9,909 nucleotides of DNA. Source: Pseudomonadota bacterium. Its GTDB lineage: Bacteria > Myxococcota > Myxococcia > Myxococcales > Myxococcaceae. Position numbers and translations under genes: made by a program. This document shows, piece by piece, positions 6,287 through 9,909 of this stretch. The stretch spans positions 1-9,909 of the forward strand of contig JAFAAN010000072.1 of assembly GCA_023426545.1 (NCBI GenBank). Direction: 5' to 3'. The notes beneath the pieces are model-generated. The model ran no database searches. It worked only from the letters and a program-made list of their open reading frames with translations, and was not told the origin of the DNA. Positions within the stretch are counted from its first letter, which is position 1; every line of letters starts with the position of its first letter.

Positions 6287-7264
6287 TCAGCCCTCGCGCA
6301 CGCGCAGCACCACCTTGCCCGTCGCTCGCCGCGCCTCCAGCTCGCGCAGGGCCTGCGCGCCCTGCTCCAGGGGGAACACGGGCCCGATGATGGGCGTGAG
6401 CGCTCCGTGCTCCGCCATGGCCTCCAGGTCCTTGGCGATGGTGGGCGTGAGGGAAGGCTCGTGCAGGAGGAATCCGCCCCAGGCCACACCCACCACGTCG
6501 ATGTTGCGCAGCAGCAGCCGGTTCACCTGGACCTCCGGAATGCGTCCGCTCGCGAAGCCCACCACCAGCAGGCGGCCTTCGGGCGCCAGGCACTTGAGGC
6601 TCTTGTCGAAGATGTCGCCCCCCACCGGGTCGACCACCACGTTGGCGCCCAGGCCCCCCGTCTTCTCGCGCACCTGCGCGACCCAGTCTCCGGAGGACAG
6701 CAGCACCTCGTGCGCGCCGGCCCGCCGCGCGACCTCCGCCTTGCGCGCGTCGCTCACCACGGCGATGACGCGCGCGTTCGCGCCACGCGCCACCTGCACC
6801 GCCGCCGTGCCCACGCCTCCCGCGGCGCCGTGGACGACGACCGTCTCCTCCGCTCGCAGCCGGCCCCGCCGGTGGAGCGCGAAGTGCGCGGTGTGGTAGT
6901 TCATCACCACGCCCGCGGCCGCCTCGAAGCTCCAGTCCATGGGGATGGGAAACACCATCTCCGGCTGAATCGCGGCCACCTCGGCGAAGCCGCCCAGCCC
7001 GAAGCTGAAGGCCATCACCCGCTGGCCGGGCTTCACCGCCGCGCCCGCGGGCGCCTGCCGCACCACCCCGGCCACCTCCACGCCGGGGACGAAGGGCAGC
7101 GCCGGCTTCAGCTGATACTGCCCCCGGGTGAGCAGCAGGTCCGGGAAGCTCACCCCGGCCGCCACCACGTCAATGAGGACCGAGTCTCCCGCCTCGGGTT
7201 CCGGCACGTCCACCAGCTGGAGGCCGTCAGGGCCGTCCAGTCGCTGCAGTTGCAGTGCGCGCAT
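6287..7264 (-). CDS. NADPH:quinone oxidoreductase-family protein (medium-chain dehydrogenase, zinc-free)
   Basis: The product has 325 residues, normal for the quinone oxidoreductase branch of the medium-chain dehydrogenase/reductase superfamily. The N-terminal GroES-like domain contains GVSFPDLLLTRGQYQ (37-51) and the turn LPFVPGVEVAGVV (56-68). The catalytic Zn cysteine of alcohol dehydrogenases is absent. The Rossmann domain starts with VVVHGAAGGVGTAAVQVA (142-159), the NADPH-binding loop AAGGVG. It is followed by VVVDPVGGDIF (209-219) and LLVVGFASGRIPEV (232-245). Such enzymes reduce quinones or other activated alkenes/carbonyls with NADPH in the cytoplasm; the substrate here is unknown. 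ATG 7264 is supported by GGAGG (7274-7270), five bases upstream. It diverges from the protease gene across a 311-bp spacer. Confidence 0.93.
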   Translation of the reverse strand: MRALQLQRLDGPDGLQLVDVPEPEAGDSVLIDVVAAGVSFPDLLLTRGQYQLKPALPFVPGVEVAGVVRQAPAGAAVKPGQRVMAFSFGLGGFAEVAAIQPEMVFPIPMDWSFEAAAGVVMNYHTAHFALHRRGRLRAEETVVVHGAAGGVGTAAVQVARGANARVIAVVSDARKAEVARRAGAHEVLLSSGDWVAQVREKTGGLGANVVVDPVGGDIFDKSLKCLAPEGRLLVVGFASGRIPEVQVNRLLLRNIDVVGVAWGGFLLHEPSLTPTIAKDLEAMAEHGALTPIIGPVFPLEQGAQALRELEARRATGKVVLRVREG

Positions 7265-7535
7265 CGTTGCCTCCCGGACGGGAAGCGTAACGGCCGGCCG
7301 CGTCGATTCCAGTCTCCGGTGCGTGCGGGCCTCGTGATCTTCGAAGCGCTCACATCACCGGCTCGAAAACGATGGCCGAAACGGACGACCTGTCACGTCG
7401 CGCGGCGATTGGCTCGTATCGGGGGTGGACTCCGCAAGTTCGTGAAATTCGAGGAATGTATACAAAAAGCTTAATATCCAAGAATGAGCTAATACATGAA
7501 ATAATGGAGCAACCTTGAAAACAAGTTCGCGCCTG

Positions 7536-7550
7536 TGGCACCGTGCTTCC
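7536..7550 (+). promoter_or_regulatory. Candidate sigma-54 (-24/-12) promoter of the M4 protease gene
   Basis: TGGCAC (7536-7541) and TT (7547-7548) match the sigma-54 consensus TGGCAC-N5-TTGC at exact spacing. However, the key G of the -12 element is a C (TTCC). Transcription would start near 7562, giving a leader of about 14 nt that still includes the ribosome binding site. The missing G keeps confidence low. Confidence 0.25.
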
Positions 7551-7564
7551 TAATCTTTCCGCTT

Positions 7565-7570
7565 AGGAGG
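7565..7570 (+). promoter_or_regulatory. Ribosome binding site of the M4 protease gene
   Basis: AGGAGG is followed by five bases and then ATG 7576. This strong site fixes the protease start. Confidence 0.75.
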
Positions 7571-7575
7571 ATTAC

Positions 7576-9813
7576 ATGGTGCAGAAGAGAATGCGTGGCG
7601 CGCTCGGAGTCGCGGCGCTGTCTGTTGTCGTGGGTTGCAACGAGTCCACCCCTGCTCCGGAGGCCGAGAAGCCGACGGAGGCCGCGAAAACAGCGGCACT
7701 GGAGAATGGTGCGAAGGTCATCCAGACGGACCGCCAGCAGGTCGCCCAGTACGTGACGAACCTGGCGATTCCGCTGCCGGAGATTCCCGCGGCGGGGCCC
7801 CAGGCGCTCAACGCGTCCGCGCTGGCTCCGGTCATCGACGCCCTGGCGCCGACGTTCCGCCTGGACCCGAACAACCTCGTGTTCAAGAAGGCCTACACGG
7901 ACAAGCAGGGCGACAGCCACTATCGCTATGCCGTCCGTCACAACGGAACCCCCGTGCTGGGCGGCGAGCTTCGCCTGCATGCCCGTGGCGGCAAGGTCTT
8001 CGCGGCGAACACCAACGTCCGCAGCGACCTGAAGGCCGACCTCAAGGCGACCATCGCCGGTGAGACGGCCCTGGCCGCGGTGGACTCAGACCGTGTGGCG
8101 CTCCCGGGCTGGCGCACGGAGAAGAACCCGGAGCTGGTGTACTGGCGCGTCGATGACGAGCTGCGCCTGATGTACAAGGTTGTCCAGCACGGCGCCAAGG
8201 AGGACGGGACGCCGGTGCGTGACTGGGTCCTGGTCGACGCGCGCAGCGCCGACGTCATGCTGCGCATCCCGCAGATCAAGGAGGCGCTCGACCGCCGCCT
8301 CCACAACGGCAACAACACCTCCTCCCTGCCGGGCGCGCTCGTTCGCAGCGAGGGCCAGGCGCCGGCGGCGGACCCCGTGGTCAACAACAACTACGACCAC
8401 CTGGGCACCGTCTACGACTGCTACGCCAACCTGTTCGGCCGCGACTCCTTCAACAACGCGGGCGCGACGCTCATCAGCACCGTGCACCACCGCGTCAACT
8501 ACGTGAACGCCTTCTGGGACGGAACCCAGATGGTGTACGGCGATGGCGACGGCGTGACGGCGACCAACCTGGCCAACTCGCTGGACGTGACGGCGCACGA
8601 GCTGACCCACGCCGTGACGGACAGCGAGTCGGACCTCATCTACTCGGGTGAGTCCGGCGGTCTGAACGAGTCCCTGTCCGACATCTTCGGCGCGGTGTGC
8701 GAGTGGTACGGCGACGGCGCGGATGAGGTCCTGCCGCGGCACTGGCTGATTGGCGATGACGTGTGGACCCCGTCCATCCCCAACGACGCCCTGCGCTACA
8801 TGAACGACCCGGTGCTGGATGGCGACTCGCTCGACCACTATCACAGCTACCAGTCCGGCGTGGACGTCCACTACAGCTCGGGCATCTCCAACCTGGCCTT
8901 CTACCTCCTGTCGCAGGGTGGGACCCACCCGCGTGGCCGGAGCGACATCGTGGTCCAGGGCATCGGCATCGAGAAGGCCGCGCGGATCTTCTACAAGGCC
9001 AACGCGGACATCCTCGTGCCGACGTCCAACTTCGAGGCCGCCAAGACGGCCACGGAGGACGCCGCGGCGCAGCTGGGCTACGACGCCGCCACCATCCAGT
9101 CGGTGACGAACGCGTGGAAGGCCGTCGGCGTGAGCGTGCCGATTCCGCCTCCTCCGACGACCGACATGTACAAGGATGCTCCCGTCGTCGTGTCGGGTGG
9201 CCGTAACGAGAAGGTGTACTACGTGGTCGACGTCCCCGAGGGCGCCTACGACCTGACGTTCACCCTGTCGGGCGGCACGGGTGACGCGGACCTGTTCGTC
9301 CGGTACGCCAACGCGCCGACCACCAGCACGTACGACTGCCGTCCGTACCGCGCGGGCAACAACGAGGTCTGCGCCTTCCCCGCGCCGCAGCACGGCAAGT
9401 GGTATGTGATGCTGAACGGCTTCAGCGCGTACTCGGACGCCACGCTGTCGGTGACGTGGAAGGGTGGCTACGTCCACCTCGAGAGCGGCATCGCGGTGGA
9501 GAACCTCTCCGGCGCGGCGGGCTCCTCGCAGGTGTTCATCCTCGACGTGCCGGAGCGTCGCCCGGGCCAGGGGAAGAACAACATCTACATCCAGACGGGT
9601 GAGGGCATGGGCAACCCCGACCTCTACGTCAAGCGCGGCGGGGCCCCGACGCACGCCGACTACGACTGCCGCAGCGTGAAGGACCACCAGTCGGAGAAGT
9701 GCAACCTCATCAACGCGCCGGCCGGCCGCTACTACATCGAGGTCTACGGCGCGAAGGACGGCTACGAGGGCATCGTCCTCATCGGCTCCTTCCTCGAGCC
9801 GCTGCCCAAGTAG
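7576..9813 (+). CDS. Thermolysin-like M4 metalloprotease with lipobox and two PPC domains
   Basis: The 745-residue product starts with a signal peptide ending in a canonical lipobox VVGC (C21). A propeptide follows: an FTP-like segment (about 80-130) and a PepSY-like segment (about 150-230). The catalytic domain begins near 265. It carries NAFW (311-314), HELTH (341-345) with zinc ligands H341 and H345 and catalytic E342, Y356, and GGLNESLSD (361-369) with third ligand E365 and D369. H432 in VHYSSG matches the transition-state His of thermolysin. Two PPC (pre-peptidase C-terminal) domains follow (about 530-628 and 632-738); each has YDCR-x(9)-C, probably a disulfide (C588/C599, C698/C709). 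It should be exported, lose its propeptide by self-cleavage and degrade proteins outside the cell, fitting a predatory or saprophytic lifestyle. PPC domains are often removed after export. GGT/CGT codons are commoner than in the neighbours, suggesting high expression. The residue aligned with thermolysin D226 appears to be Ser (S427). Confidence 0.96.
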   Translation: MVQKRMRGALGVAALSVVVGCNESTPAPEAEKPTEAAKTAALENGAKVIQTDRQQVAQYVTNLAIPLPEIPAAGPQALNASALAPVIDALAPTFRLDPNNLVFKKAYTDKQGDSHYRYAVRHNGTPVLGGELRLHARGGKVFAANTNVRSDLKADLKATIAGETALAAVDSDRVALPGWRTEKNPELVYWRVDDELRLMYKVVQHGAKEDGTPVRDWVLVDARSADVMLRIPQIKEALDRRLHNGNNTSSLPGALVRSEGQAPAADPVVNNNYDHLGTVYDCYANLFGRDSFNNAGATLISTVHHRVNYVNAFWDGTQMVYGDGDGVTATNLANSLDVTAHELTHAVTDSESDLIYSGESGGLNESLSDIFGAVCEWYGDGADEVLPRHWLIGDDVWTPSIPNDALRYMNDPVLDGDSLDHYHSYQSGVDVHYSSGISNLAFYLLSQGGTHPRGRSDIVVQGIGIEKAARIFYKANADILVPTSNFEAAKTATEDAAAQLGYDAATIQSVTNAWKAVGVSVPIPPPPTTDMYKDAPVVVSGGRNEKVYYVVDVPEGAYDLTFTLSGGTGDADLFVRYANAPTTSTYDCRPYRAGNNEVCAFPAPQHGKWYVMLNGFSAYSDATLSVTWKGGYVHLESGIAVENLSGAAGSSQVFILDVPERRPGQGKNNIYIQTGEGMGNPDLYVKRGGAPTHADYDCRSVKDHQSEKCNLINAPAGRYYIEVYGAKDGYEGIVLIGSFLEPLPK
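9637..9685 (+). repeat. Copy 1 of a 49-bp direct repeat, inside the second PPC domain
   Basis: This segment encodes the GGAPTHADYDCRSVKD region of the protease. It recurs at 9861-9909 with 47 of 49 bases identical, at an offset of 224 bp. Confidence 0.85.
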
Positions 9814-9838
9814 TCTGACGTGACGGCGCGGCCCCGGC

Positions 9839-9866
9839 CCCGCCCCCCCGGCCCCCGGGGGGCGGG
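9839..9866 (+). terminator. Very GC-rich hairpin after the protease gene
   Basis: CCCGCCCCCC (9839-9848) and GGGGGGCGGG (9857-9866) pair over 10 bp around an 8-nt loop, 25 bases after the TAG stop. It sits within a 49-nt run of pure G/C (9824-9872). It could terminate the protease transcript, but no T tract follows. Its right arm also overlaps the start of the repeated segment, so it may be part of an assembly artefact. Confidence 0.3.
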
Positions 9867-9909
9867 CCCCCGACCCACGCCGACTACGACTGCCGCAGCG
9901 TGAAGGACC
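9861..9909 (+). repeat. Copy 2 of the 49-bp direct repeat, at the window end
   Basis: It matches 9637-9685 with two mismatches (C for G at 9867 and at 9875); the last 34 bases are identical. It runs off the window, so its full length is unknown. It lies past the protease stop codon and begins inside a pure G/C stretch. That pattern suggests a misassembled contig end, although a true partial duplication of the protease gene is possible. Confidence 0.85.

Larger units (their letters stand above)
7265..7575. promoter_or_regulatory. Divergent spacer upstream of the M4 protease gene, AT-rich in its second half
   Basis: The 311 bp separate the oxidoreductase start from the protease start. The first part (to about 7430) has normal GC content and must contain the oxidoreductase promoter, which I cannot place. 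From about 7440 to 7530 the sequence is strikingly AT-rich for this genome, as expected of a strong or regulated promoter region. Candidate -10-like hexamers are TATACA (7459-7464) and TAATAT (7472-7477), but neither has a good -35 partner. A sigma-54-like element is listed separately. Confidence 0.5.

Noticed and set aside
5867..7474. 535-codon + strand frame opposite the charged protein and the quinone oxidoreductase
   Set aside because: It is an antisense shadow with His/Arg/Ala-rich composition. The minus strand has the MDR family motifs and a proper ribosome binding site.
7459..7477. TATACA and TAATAT as sigma-70 -10 boxes for the protease gene
   Set aside because: Neither has a recognisable -35 hexamer at 16-18 bp; they are kept only as part of the AT-rich spacer description.
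7514..7525. CTTG-AAAA-CAAG mini-hairpin in the protease upstream region
   Set aside because: A 4-bp stem in AT-rich sequence is too weak to be called a regulatory structure.
8086..9687. Long minus-strand open frame (533 codons) opposite the M4 protease gene
   Set aside because: It is the antisense shadow of a clearly coding GC-rich gene. Its product is a Val/Arg/His-rich low-complexity string without a domain, while the + strand shows the full M4 and PPC motifs.
1..9909. tRNA, rRNA, CRISPR arrays, insertion sequences, toxin-antitoxin or phage-defence genes
   Set aside because: I looked on both strands and saw no cloverleaf, regularly spaced repeats, transposase motifs, terminal inverted repeats or defence-type domains.

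Overview
This is a very GC-rich stretch with strong G/C third-position bias. It carries ten protein-coding genes and no recognisable RNA gene, CRISPR array, insertion sequence or phage gene. The gene content points to a myxobacterium of the Myxococcus/Corallococcus type. The clearest marker is a thermolysin-like M4 metalloprotease with a lipobox and two C-terminal PPC domains. An XdhC/MocA pair, two lipobox proteins and lineage-specific hypothetical proteins fit the same picture. The assignment is an inference from family knowledge; no marker gene was searched.

Layout. Positions 1-2800 hold three genes on the + strand: the 3' end of (or a short) hypothetical ORF, a multi-spanning membrane protein resembling the DUF6311/GT-C type, and a HAD phosphatase 47 bases behind it. 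They converge on a minus-strand block (2849-5256). In transcription order that block is xdhC, then a mocA-like nucleotidyltransferase coupled to it by a TGATG junction, then a methionine-rich lipoprotein that contains two related modules. A 127-bp divergent spacer separates xdhC from a small helical + strand gene (5384-5821). That gene converges on a 97-residue, highly charged minus-strand protein (5850-6143) with an unusually complete Shine-Dalgarno sequence. Upstream of it on the minus strand lies an NADPH:quinone oxidoreductase-type enzyme (6287-7264). A 311-bp spacer, AT-rich in its second half, leads into the M4 protease gene (7576-9813).

How the genes work together. The only functional pair with strong support is xdhC-mocA, the maturation module that prepares and loads molybdenum cofactor for xanthine-dehydrogenase-type enzymes. 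No such enzyme is encoded here, so it would have to act on targets elsewhere. The membrane protein and HAD phosphatase may be co-transcribed, but no shared pathway can be read from the sequence. The protease is probably an independently regulated secreted or surface enzyme.

The most notable anomaly is at the right edge. After the protease stop codon comes a run of pure G/C (9824-9872) containing a strong hairpin. The last 49 bases then repeat 9637-9685 of the protease gene with only two mismatches. This is either a contig-end assembly artefact or the start of a duplicated protease segment. I found no convincing undescribed multi-gene system in the window.
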